A DNA stretch of 64,000 nt from Pardosa pseudoannulata (taxonomy: Eukaryota > Arthropoda > Arachnida > Araneae > Lycosidae). The stretch covers positions 40,554,842-40,618,841 of the forward strand of contig CM063506.1 of assembly GCA_032207245.1 (NCBI GenBank), written 5' to 3'. A program made the translations under genes and the position numbers. The notes under the pieces were generated by a model. It was not told the origin of the DNA and did not search any database. It worked only from the letters and a program-made list of their open reading frames with translations. Shown piece after piece: positions 47,793 through 61,140 of the stretch; position 1 is the stretch's first letter; each line of letters opens with the position of its first letter.

Positions 47793-48245
47793 AGGAGACG
47801 TACGGAACAGCAGAGTCTTTCTGTAGATCTCTATATAACTTTGTATTTCTTCCATTTTTATTTTTTTTAAGACTGAAGTGTGGGGTTAGCATTTCTTGAG
47901 TTTCCATATAACGATAAAACACTAGGGTTGTCTTACTTCAGAACCCCAAGTTTTTAAACTATTGATGGTTTCATATTTGCAATAGGAAAAATTGAAAAAA
48001 AAAAGTTAAAAATTGAAATAGGAAAATATTTTAAAGTACGGCATATTAGACTATATCTTTGCATTTGGCATATATTTATTTTTTTTCTATTTGATTCTTA
48101 TCTAATCTTTTTTAATTTTATTTTTCATGGATCGTGGATATAAATGCTTGCTTGATCATCTACGGATGTATATTTTCTTATTAATTGTTAAATGTGGACA
48201 TGAAACTGCTTGTAAAATTATTTTCTTTCATCTAAAAATTCCACC
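47793..48245. other. AT-rich spacer before the satellite block
   Basis: Nothing recognised. Confidence 0.35.
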
Positions 48246-51200
48246 TAAATTAAAAGCCTGTAAACTACAGCACATTTCGGGTACTTAATATTTAATTTCA
48301 CGATAGAAAGAACGGTTTTGATCTCATTAAGTAGAAACTCTGCATCAGGGTTAATAAAATCGATGTCAAACAGCAGTCGGATGGGCAATTTCACATGACG
48401 GTGATTTATCATTGATTTTTTGAAAAAATAAAAGGCCTTTAAATGAACCACGCCATCATTTATCTCTCTTCAGTTAAAAGAAAAGTTCTGTAACAGAATT
48501 TATTGTTAAAGATTAAACTATGCTCTTATGTGTTCCGTAAATCATGAGTTTCGCTTCAATATTAAATGCCCATATATAATTGCGACAATTAATTGGTTGA
48601 CAATGAAGTTTCATCATGTATACATGTAAAAAAGAATTTTTTCTTTAGGATGAGCAATGGAATAATTTTAATTTTTTCTCGAAATCTTTATAGAAACTTA
48701 AGAAATATTTCTTTCTTAATAATTGGATTATTTAGGTTATTTACATTCCCCTCTCATAATGGTTAGTTAAGTATAATTATTAATGGAATAATGTAATACA
48801 CATGAATGATACATTTTTAAAATATTCCATTTAGGACTAAACATGTAGTGATATTTTACTTTATTATAGATTGATGAGGATTTAGTTATTTTTATAGATT
48901 ATGGATAACTTATTTATCTGTTTTCTTAGACAATGCTAGTTATGGCACACAACGTTTATATAAATATTTTACATCCAATTAATATTATCTTAACTTAGAA
49001 ATTTTAAAAATACAATAATTATTGGAAACTTATTATTCAATTTCTTATAGGAAAGAAAAATTTGAATTTAGTTAGAAAGAAACTCGGTAATGTTAAACAC
49101 TAGTCAGATAAACAATTTCACACCACGATATATCATTGATTTATCATTGTATCATTAATTTTTGATAACAAATGGTATTTTAATAAACCCCACCATTATT
49201 TATCTCCTGTAGTTTTCAAAAAAAGTTTCTCCTAGGAATTGACTGGGAAGAATTACAGTATAATCTTATAGGTTTCATAAGTCACGAGATTAGCTCACGT
49301 CAATATTAAATGCTTATTTAGTGTAGGAAATAAATTGGTTGAGAACCAAGTTTCATTATATGTGCATATGGAAAAGTTTTTTTCTGATGTAAAGATGAAT
49401 GATGAAATCTATTTTTAATTAATATTTTTTCCCGACGATTTTATAACGAAATTTTTGTTTCTTGACTTTTTCCTTTTTAACCCCCTCTATTTTTTCGGCT
49501 CTTAATGCTAATTTCTACTGACATTATAAATGAATGATACGCTTTGAAAATACACCATCTAGGAATAAACATATAGTGATTTTTTATTTTTATTTAGATA
49601 GATGAGGAATTTGTTGATATAATACGAATAATTTATTTATGTGTTTTCTTACACAAAGTTAGATATTGCACAAAATGTTTACATAGATATTTTCCATCCT
49701 TAAAGTTATCGTAAATTAGAAACTTTTAAAATACATCTTTTCTTGGGAGTTTAATATTTAATAGAAAAAACAATTTGAACTCTCGTTTAGAAGAAACTCG
49801 GTTAATAAAATTGATGTCAATCAACAGTCTGATGGGCAATTTTATGTGACAATTCATAATTGATTCATCAACATATCATTAATGTTTTTGAGAAAAAATG
49901 TTATTTTAATGAACAGCACCATCATTTTTCTCCTGTGACTTGCATAAAAAGTCTCCTCACCAGAATTGACAGTGAAGGGCTACATTATGATTTTATTGGT
50001 TACTTAAGTCACGAGATTAGCTCAGTTCAGTATTAAATGTTTATTTAGTGAAGAAAATGAGTTGGTTAATGACCAAGTTTCATCATATATACACATGGAA
50101 GTGTTTTTTTTTCTGATGTAAAGATAAATGATGGAATATTTTTGAATTCATATTTTTTCCACAAATTTTTCTAAAAATAAAGAAATATTTGTTTCTTGAA
50201 TTTTTGTAATCCCTCCATTCTTTCAGCTAATAAAGTATAATTAATAATGACATTATGAATTAATGATACACCATCATTTATCGCCTGTGACTTGCAAAAA
50301 AAGTTTCTCTAGCAGAATTGACAGGGAAGGATTACGTTATGGTTTTATAGGTTTCATAATCTACGTAATTCGTAGCTCACTTCAATATTAAATGACTAGT
50401 GTAGAAAATGAATTTGTTGACTACCAAGTTTCGTCATATATTCATATGGAAGAGTTTATTTCTGATGTAAACACAAACGATGTAATATTTTTCTACAAGT
50501 TTTTCTTTTAAATATAAAGAAATTTTTTTTTCTTGACATTTTTTTGTAACCCCTTCCATTATTTTGGTTTCTGATGCATAATAATGACATTATGTATATC
50601 ACACGAATGATACACTTTTAAAATAATCCATTTAGAAACAAACATATAGTGATTTACTTTTTTTAGATAGATGAGGATTTAGTTATTTTGTTGATATATT
50701 ATGAATAATATCAGTATGAATTTTCTTACACAATGTTAGAAATGGTACACAATATTTATATAAATATTTTTCATCGTATTAAAATAATCGTAAATAAAAA
50801 ACTTTTAAAATTCAACTTTTCTTGGGAGTTTAATATTCAATTTCTTAATAGAAAAAAGAATTTGAATCTTGATAGGAAGAAATTCGGTTAATGAAATTGA
50901 TGTCATACTGCAGTCAGATGGGCAATTTCACATCACGATTTATCATTGTATCGTTAGCTTTTTGATAAAAAATGGCCTTTAAATGAACCACGCTATCATT
51001 TATCTCTCTTCAGTTAAAAGAAAAGAAGGTTCTGTAACATAATTTATTGTTAAAGATTAAACTATGCTCTTATGTGTTCCGTAAATCATGAGTTTAGCCT
51101 AAATATTAAATGCCCATATATAATTAAGACAATTAATTGGTTGACAATGAAGTTTCATCATGTATACATGTAGAAAAGAATTTTTTCCTTAGGATGAGCA

Positions 51201-53307
51201 GTGGAATACTTTTAATTTTTTAAGGAAATCTTTATAGAAATTTAAGAAATATTTATTTCTTAATAATTAGATTATTTAGGTTATTTACATTCCCCTTTCA
51301 TAATGGTTAGTTAAGTATAATTATTAATGGAATAATGTAATACACACGAATAATACATTTTTAAAATATTAAATTTAGGACTAAACATGTAGTGATATTT
51401 TACTTTATTATAGATTGATGAGGATTTAGTTATTTTTTATAGATTATGGATAATTTATTTATCTGTTTTCTTAGACAATGCTAGTTATGGCACACAACGT
51501 TTATATAAATATTTTACATCCAATTAATATTATCTTAACTTAGAAATTTTAAAAATACAATAATTATTGGAAACTTATTATTCAATTTCTTATAGGAAAG
51601 AAAAATTTGAATTTAGTTAGAAAGAAACTCGGTAATGTTAAACACTAGTCAGATAAACAATTTCACACCACGATATATCATTGATTTATCATTGTATCAT
51701 TAATTTTTGATAACAAATGGTATTTTAATAAACCCCACCATTATTTATCTCCTGTAGTTTTCAAAAAAAGTTTCTCCTAGGAATTGACTGGGAAGAATTA
51801 CAGTATAATCTTATAGGTTTCATAAGTCACGAGATTAGCTCACGTCAATATTAAATGCTTATTTAGTGTAGGAAATAAATTGGTTGAGAACCAAGTTTCA
51901 TTATATGTGCATATGGAAAAGTTTTTTTCTGATGTAAAGATGAATGATGAAATCTATTTTTAATTAATATTTTTTTCACGATTTTTTAACAAAAGTTTTT
52001 GTTTCTTGACTTTTAACCCCCTCTATTTTTTCAGCTCCTAATGTCTAATTTCTATGACATTATAAATGAATGATACTCTTTAAAATACTCCATTTAGAAT
52101 AAACATATAGTGATTTTTTTTGTTTTTTTTTAGATAGTTGAGTTTTTTGTTGATATAATACGATATTTATTTATGTTTTCTTACACAAAGTTAGATATTG
52201 CACAAAATGTTTACATAGATATTTTCCATCCTTAAAGTTATCGTAAATTAGAAACTTTTAAAATACATCTTTTCTTGGGAGTTTAATATTTAATAGAAAA
52301 AACAATTTGAGATCTCGTTAGGAAGAAACTCGGTTAATAAAATTGATGTCAATCACCAGTCTGATGGGTAATTTTATGTGACAATTCACCATTAATTCAT
52401 GATTTTATCATTAATTGTTTTGAGAAAAAATGGTATTTTAATGAACAGCGTCATCATTTTTGCCCTGTGAGTTACATAAAAAGTCTCTTCACAGAATTGA
52501 CAGTGAAGGATTACATTATTTTATAGGTTACTTAAGTCACGATTTAGCTATTCAATATTAAATGTTTATTTAGTGAAGAAAATGAGTTGGTTGATGACCA
52601 AGTTTCGTCATATATAATATGGAAGTGTTCTGATGTAAAGATAATGATGGAATTTTTTTTTAATTCATATTTTCCACAAATTTTTTAAATAAAGAAAAAT
52701 TTTGTTTCTTGATTAATCCATTCTTTCAGCTAATAAAGTATAATTAATAATGACATTATGAATTAATGATACACCATCATTTATCGCCTGTGACTTGCAA
52801 ACAAGTTTCTCTAGCAGAATTGACAGGGAAGGATTACGTTATGATCTTATAGATTTCGTAATCTTCGTAGTTCGTAGCTCACTTCAATATTAAATGACTG
52901 ACTAGTGTAGAAAATGAATTTGTTGACTACCAAGTTTCGTCATATATTCATATGGAAGAGTTTTTTCTGATGTAAACACAAACGATGTAATATTTTTCTA
53001 CAAGTTTTTCTTTTAAATATAAAGAAATTTTTGTTTCTTGACATTTCTTTGTAAACCCCTTCCATATTTTGGTTCTTGATGCATAATAATGACATTATGT
53101 GTATCACACAAAATGATACACTTTTAAAATAATCCATTTAGAAACAAAACATATAGTGATTTTTTTAGATTTTTTTTAGATAGATGAGGATTTAATTTTT
53201 TGTTGATATATTATGAATAATATCAGTATGATTTTTTACAATGTTAGAAATGGCACACAATATTTATATAAATATTTTTTCATTTATTAAAATTATCGTA
53301 AATAAAA
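48246..53307. repeat. ~740-bp satellite, two copies of a ~2.54-kb higher-order unit
   Basis: The landmark GATGAGG occurs at 48873, 49601, 50670, 51417, 52138 and 53182. Intervals of 728, 1069, 747, 721 and 1044 show three monomers plus a partial one per higher-order unit. Positions in the first unit recur 2.51-2.54 kb later with very few changes (e.g. AAACTATGCTCTTATGTG at ~48516 and ~51059). The minus-strand ORF at 48245-48451 is satellite. Confidence 0.93.
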
Positions 53308-53872
53308 AACTTTTATCTCTGGAGTTCGCACTACAATATCAAACCTTGATGTCTTCAAAAACGAATTTTGATCCAAAACGTTCGAAAAAGATGTAATTTA
53401 AATTTCTGCCAGTTTTCCCTACATGGAGTTCTGTGGTAGATCAATCAATTGCCTTGTAACTGCACCCCTCACTAATATTTATTAATGCACCTCTATGTGG
53501 CACAAAGACGATGATAGTTTTCATGCTTTGCAAATTTACTTCGAAGTATTTCGTTTGCGGTTGATGTATCTCAAGTGAATTTAAATATCTTGGATGTTTC
53601 GTAAAAAAAAATATAAATATCTCAAAGAATATTTTTATATGTACTTTAGATCCATTATTTCTTATCATGATCTTCGAGACTTGGCGAGCTTTATATGTAT
53701 TAATGACAATTAACAATCTATAATATTTTATATAGCTATTTATAAGGAAGTAAAGGAAAATAACGATCTTTTACTAGTTTAAAAGGAAAAAAATCATAGA
53801 ATTTGGCCACTGAATAAATCTTTTTAGTTTTTTTTTAGAATTTTTTCCATCATGTGTTATAAATTAGTTTAA
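53308..53872 (-). pseudogene. Non-satellite island with a broken coding-like frame
   Basis: About 560 bp unlike the satellite interrupts a monomer between AAACTTTT and AAAATTCAAC, which are adjacent in other monomers. On the minus strand a frame reads HPRYLNSLEIHQPQTKYFEV, then VFVPHRGALINISEGCSYKA. After one in-frame TGA it continues TELHVGKTGRNLNYIFFERF and then KFVFEDIKV with a stop. Residue use looks like a real protein. The family is not recognised. No target duplication is evident. It could be a captured exon, a processed fragment or an unknown element. Confidence 0.4.
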
Positions 53873-56704
53873 AATTCAACTTTTCTTGGGAGTTTAATAT
53901 GCAATTTCTTAATAGAAAAAAGAATTTGAAATCTTGATAGGAAAAAATTCGGTTAATAAATTGATGTCAAAACTGCAGTCTGATGGTAATTTCACATCAC
54001 GATTTATCATTGTATCATTAATTTTTTTGAGAGAAAAAATGGTATTTTAATGAACCGAGCTATCATTCATCGCCTGTGACTTGCAAACAAGATTCTGTAG
54101 CAGAATTGACAGGGAAGGATTACGTTATGATCTTATAGGTTTCTTAAGTCACGAGATTAGCTCACTTCAATATTAAATGTTTATTTAGTGAAGAAAATGA
54201 ATTGGTGACGTCATATATTCATATGGAAGAGTTTTTTTTCTGATGTAAAGACAAAATGATGGAATTTTTTATTAATATTTTTCCACAATTTTTTTTTTAA
54301 TATAAAGAAGTTTTTGTTTCTTGATTTCTTTTAACCCGCCATTTTTTTAGCTTCTAATGTATAATTTCTAATGACATTATGAATGAATGATATATTTTAA
54401 AAATAATCCATCTACAAAAATCATATAGTGATTTTTTTATATTTTTTTTAAAGAAAGATGAAGATTTAGTTATTTTGTTAATATATATTGTGAATAATTT
54501 ATATGTTTTCTTTCACAATGTTAGATATGGCACACAATATTTATATAAATATATTTCATGCTATTAAAATTGTCGTAAATTAAAAACTTCAAAAATACAA
54601 CTTTTCTTGGGAGTTTAATATTCAATTTCTTAATAGGAAAAACAATTTGAAACTTCGTTAGAAAGAAAATCCGCTAATAAAATTGATGTCAAACACCAGC
54701 CTGATGGTCAATTTTATTAGATAATTTACCATTGATTCATCATTGTATCATTGATTTTTTTGAGAAAAAAAATGGTATTTTAATGAACAGCGTCATCATT
54801 TTTGTCCTGTGAGTTACATAAAAAGTCTCTTCAACAGAACTAACAGTGAAGGATTACATTATGATTTTATAGGTTACTTAAGTCACGAGATTAGCTCAGT
54901 TCAATATTAAATGTTTATTTATCGAAGAAAATGAGTTGGTTGATGACCAAGTTTCGTCATATATACATATGGAAGTGTTTTTTTTCTGATGTAAAGATAA
55001 ATGATGGAATATTTTTTAATTCATATTTTTTCCAGAAGATTATTTTTTAAAATAAAGAAAGTTTTATTTCTTGATTTTTTTAAACCCTCCATTCTTTTGG
55101 CTTCTAATGTATAGTTTCTAATGACATTATGTAACCCACACGAAATACACAATTTTAAAATAATCGATTTACGAATAAACATATAGTGGTTTTTTAAATC
55201 TTGTTTTAGGTAGATGAGGATTTAGTTATTTTGGTGATATATTATAAATAATTTATTTATGTGTTTTCTTACACAATGTTTATATATATTTTTTCCATCC
55301 TATTAAAATAATGGTAAATTAGAAGCTTTTAAAATATATCTTTTCTTGGGAGTTTAATATTTAATTCCTTAATAGAAAAAACAATTTGAAACTTCGTTAG
55401 GAAGAAACTCGGTTAATAAAATTGATGTAAAACCACAGTCTGATTGTTAATTATATAAGATAATTCACCATTGATTCATCATTGTGTTGATTTTTTTTAG
55501 AAAAAAAAATAGTATTTTAATGAACAGCGCCATCATTTTCCCCCTGTGATTTACATAAAAAGTCTCTTCAGCAGAACTGACAGTGAAGGATTACATTATG
55601 TTTTATAGGTTACTTAAGTCACAAGATTAGCTCAGTTCAATATTAAATGTTTATTTAGTGAAGAAAATGAATTAGTTGAAGACCAAATTTCGTCATATGT
55701 GCATATAGAAATGTTTTTTTCTGATGTAAAGATAAATGATGGAATATTTTTTTAATTAATATTTTTTTTTGACGTTTCTATGAAGAAATTTTTGTTTCTT
55801 GACTTTTTCCTTTATAACCCCCTGCATTCTTTTGGCTTCTAATGTATAATTTTTTAATGACATACTGTAACACACACGAATGATACACTTTTAAAATACT
55901 CCATTGAGGAATAAATCTATAGTGATATTTTTAGTGTTTTGTAAAGAAAGATGAGGATTTATTTATGTTGTTGAAATATTATGAATAATTTATTTATGGG
56001 TTTTCTTACATAACGTTGGATACGGCACACAATATTTATAGAAATATTTTCCATCCTATTAAAATAATCGTAAATTAGTAATTCTTAAAATACATCTTTT
56101 CTTGGGAGTTTAACATTCTATTTCTTAATAGAAAAATTATTTGAAATCTGCTTGCGAAGAAACTCGATTAATAAAATTGATTCCAAAAACCAGTCTGATG
56201 GATAATTTTACGCTGCAATTTACCATTGATTCGTCATTGTATCATTGATTATTTTGATAAAAAATGGTATTTTAATGAACTGGGCCATCATTTATCTCCT
56301 GTGACTTGCAAAAAATTTTCTCCAGCAGAATTGACAGTGAAGGACTACATTATGATTTTATAGGTTACTTAAGTCACGAGATTAGCTCAGTTCAATATTA
56401 AATGTTTATTTAGTGAAAAAAACGAGTTGGTTGATGACTAAGTTTAATCATATATACATATGGAAGTTTTTTTTTAAATAAAGGAAGCTTTATTTCTTGA
56501 TTTTTTTAAACCCTCCATTCTTTTGGCTTCTAATGTATAATTTCTAATGACATTTTGTAACCCACACGAAATACACAGTTTTAAAATAATCGATTTACGA
56601 ATAAATATATAGTAAATTTTTAAATCTTGTTTTAGGTAGATGAGGATTTAGTTATTTTGGTGATATATTATAAATAATTTATTTATGTGTTTTCTTACAC
56701 AATG

Positions 56705-56735
<31 letters not shown>

Positions 56736-59700
56736 TCCATCCTTTTAAAATAATTGCAAATTAAAAGCTTTTAAAATATATCTTTTCTTGGGAGTTTAAT
56801 ATTTAATTCCTTAATAGAAAAAACAATTTGAAATCTCGTTATTAAGAAACTCGGTTAATAAAATTGATGTAAAACCGCAGTCTGATTGGTAATTTTATAA
56901 GATAATTCGCCATTGATTCATCATTGTATTGATTTTTTTTTAGAAAAAATATAGTATTTTAATGAACAGCGCCATCATTTTTCACCTGTGACATGCATAA
57001 AAATATCTTCAACAGAACTGACAGTGAAGGATTACATTATGATCTTATAGGTTTCATAAGTCACGAGATTAACTTAGTTCAATATTAAATGTTTATTTAG
57101 TGAAGAAAATGAATTGGTTGACGACCAAATTTCGTCATGTGAAATATAGAAATTTTTTTTCTGATGTAAAGACAAATGATGGAATATTTTTTTAATTAAT
57201 ATTTTTTCTTGACGTTTATATAAAGAAATTTTTGTTTCTTTCAGAAATTTTTGTTTCTTTTTCTTTCATAACCCCCTCCATTCTTTTGGCTTCTAATGTA
57301 TAATTTTTTAATGACATACTGTAACACACACGAATGATACACTTTTAAAATACTCCATTGAGGAATAAAGTATAGTGATATTTTTATTTTTTTTAAAGAA
57401 AGATGAGGATTTAGTTATTTTGTTTATATATTATGAATAATTTATTTACGTGTTTTCTTACACAACGTTTGATACGGAACAAATTATTTATATAAATATT
57501 TTTCATTTTATTAAAATAATCGTAAATTAGAAACTATTAAAATACATCTTTTCTTGGGAGTTTAACATTCAATTTCTTAATAGAAAAATTATTCGAAATC
57601 TCCTTGCGAAGAAACTCGATTAATAAAATTGATGCCAAAAACCAGTCTGATGGATAATTTTACGTAGCAATTTACCCTTGATTCGTCATTGTATCATTGA
57701 TTATTTTGATAAAAAATGGTATTTTAATGAACTGCGCCATCATTTATCTCCTGTGACTTGCAAAAAACTTTGTCCAGCAGAATTGACAGGGAAGGTCTAC
57801 ATTATGATTTTATAGGTTACTTAAGTCACGAGATTAGCTCAGTTCAATATTAAATGTTTATTTAGAGAAGAAAATGAGTTGGTTGATGACCAAGCTTCGT
57901 CATATATACATATGGAAGTGTTGCTTTCTGATGTAAGGATGAATGATGCAAAAAAAGTTTCTCTAGCAGAATTGACAGGGAAGGATTACGTTATGATTTT
58001 ATAGGTTTAGTAATCTACGCAATTCGTAGCTCACTTCAATATTAAAAGACTAGTGTAGAAAATGAATTTGTTGAATACCAAGTTTCGTCATATATACATA
58101 TAGAAGTGTTTTTTTTTCTGATGTAAAGATAAATGATGGAATATTTTTTAATTAAAATTTTTTCTAGGAGATTTTTTTTTAAATAAAGAAAGTTTTATTT
58201 CTTGATTTTTAAAACCGTCCATTCTTTTGGCTTCTAATGCATAATTTCTAATGACATTATGTAACCCACACGAAATACACAATTTTAAAATAATCGATTT
58301 ACGAATAAACATATAGTGGTTTTTTAAATCTTGTTTTAGGTAGATGAGGATTTAGTTATTTTGGTGATATATTATAAATAATTTATTTATGTGTTTTCTT
58401 ACACAATGTATATATATATATATTTTCCATCCTATTAAAATAATCGTTAATTAGAATCTTTTAAAATATATCTTTTTTTGTGAGTTTAATATTTAATTCC
58501 TTAATAGAAAAAACAATTTGAAATTTTGTTAGGAAGAAACTCGGTTAATAAAATTGATGTAAAACCACAGTCTGATTGGTAATTTTATAAGATAATTCAC
58601 CATTGATTCATCATTGAATTGATTTTTTTAGAAAAAAAAAACAGCATTTTAATGAACAGTGCCGTCATTTTTCACCTGTGACTTGCATAAAATGTCTCTT
58701 CAGCAGAACTGACAATGAAGGATTACATTACGATCTTATAGGTTACATAAGTCACGAGATTAGCTTAGTTCAATATTAAATGTTTATTTAGTGAAGAAAT
58801 TAAATTGGTTGACTACCAAGTTTCGTCATATGTACATACAGAAAAGTTTTTTTTAAAAGTAAAGATGAATGATGGAATATTTTTTAATAAATATTTTTTC
58901 CTGACGCTTATATAAAGAAATTTTTTTCTTTATCTTTTTCCTTTATAACCCCCACCATCCTCTTGGATCTAATGTATAGATCCTAATGACATAATGTAAC
59001 ACTCGCGCATGATAAACTTTTAAAATACTCCATTTAGGAATAAACCTATAGTGATATTTTTAGTTTTTTTTCAAGAAAGATGAGGATTTAGTTATTTTAT
59101 TGATATATTATGAATAATTTATTTATGTGTTTACTTATACAATGTTAAGATACGATACACAATATTTATATAAATATTTTCCATCCTTATAAAATTATTG
59201 TAAATTAGAAACTTCTAAAATACAACATTTATTGGGAGCCTAATTTTTAATTTCTTAATAGAGTCAACTATTCGAAATCTCGTTAGAACGAAACTCGGTT
59301 AATAAAACTGGTGCGAAACACCAGCCTGATGAGCAATTTTATATGACAATTTACCATTGATTCATTATTGCATCATTCATTTTGTTTGAGTAAATATACT
59401 GCTTTATTTAACAGCGTCGTCATTTTACATCTGTGACTTGCATAAAAAGTCTCTTCAGCAGAATTGTCAGGGAAGGATTACACGATGATATTATAGGTTT
59501 CGTAAGTCACGAGATTAGCTTGGTTCAATATTAAATGTTTATTTAGTGAAGGAAATGAATTGGTTGACGACCCTGTTTCGTCATATGGGCATATAGAAAA
59601 GTTTTCTTTTGATGTAAAGATGAATGATGGAGTATTTTTTAATTAATTGTCCCTGACGTTTCTAGAAAGAAATTTTTGTTTCTTGACTTAATAACCCACT

Positions 59701-61140
59701 CCATACTTGTGACTTATAATGTATAATTACAAATGACATAATTTGACACACATGAATGATACAGTTTTAAAATACTCCATTTAGGAATAAACCTATAGTG
59801 ATATTTGTAGTGTTTTAAAAAAAGGTGAGGATTTAGTTATTTTGTTGATATATTATAAATAATTTATTTATGTGTTTTCTTACACAATGTTAGATATGGC
59901 ACAGAATATTTATATAAATATTTTTCATCCTATTAAAATTATTATACATTAGAAACTTCTAAAATACAACATTTCTTGGGAGCCTAATTTTCAATTTCTC
60001 AATAGAACAAAAAATTTGAAATCTCGTTAGGAAGAAACTCGGTTAATATAATTGATACCAAATACCAGTCTGATGGGGAATTTTGCATGAGAATTTACCA
60101 TTGATTCGTCATTGTATTACTGATTTTTCTATGAGAAAAAAATGGTATTTTAATGAACCGTGCCATCATTTATCTTCCACGCAAAAACGTTTTCTCCTGC
60201 AGAACTGACTAGGAAGAATATCACTATGATCTTATAGGTTTCATAAGTCACGAGATTAGGTCACTTCAATGTTAAATGCTTATTTAGTGTAGGAAATAAA
60301 CTGGTTGAGAACCAAGTTTTGTGATATGTCCATATGGAGAAGTTTTTTTCTGATGTAAAGATGAATGATGAAATATATTTTTAATTAATATTTTTTCAGA
60401 TGTTTTTATAACAAAATTTTTGTTTCTTGACTTTTTCCTATGTAACCCTCTCTTTCAACTTCTATTGTAGAAATCCTAATGGCATATTGTTATATACACA
60501 AATGATACACTTAAAATATTCCATTTAGGAATAAACCTATAGTGATTTTTTAGTTTTTCTTAGATAGATGAGGATTTAGTTATTTTGTTGATATATAATG
60601 AGTAATTTATGTGTTTTCTAACACAATGTTATATACGGTACACAATATTTATATAGATATTTTTCATTCTATTTAAATTATCATAAATTAGAAACTTTTA
60701 AAATACAACATTTCTTATCAATGTAATATTCAATTTCTTGCCAGATAGAACGATTTGAATATCATTAGAAAGAAACTTGGTTAATGAAATCAAAGTCAAA
60801 CAACAGTCTGATGAGCAATTTCACATGACGGAAATTTATCATTGATATTTTGAGAAAAAAAATGGCATTTTAATGAACTTCGCCATAATTTATCTCTTGA
60901 AACTAGCAAAGAAAGTTTCTAAAACAGAATTGCCTGGAAAGGATTAAACTATGATCTTAAATCTTTCGTAAGGGAAAGGGGAAGGAAAGATGAAGGCTGA
61001 ATTATTTTTTAATTAATATTATTTTACAAAGCTTTAAAAAATAAAATTTTTTGTTCCTCGGCCTTTTTTTTTCTGTAAATTCCAACTTCTTTTTTCCGAT
61101 TTTCGATGTATAGTTACTAATGGCTTGATGTAACACATAC
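53873..61140. repeat. ~740-bp satellite, continued (about nine monomers)
   Basis: GATGAGG or a near variant falls at 54467, 55212, 55950, 56639, 57402, 58342, 59079, 59825 and 60567. Intervals are 689-763 bp except one of 940, which contains a partial monomer at ~57950-58070. Other fixed blocks are TTCTTGGGAGTTTAAT, GAAGAAACTCGGTTAATAAA, GTCACGAGATTAGCTCA and ACATATAGTGATTTTT. Confidence 0.95.
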
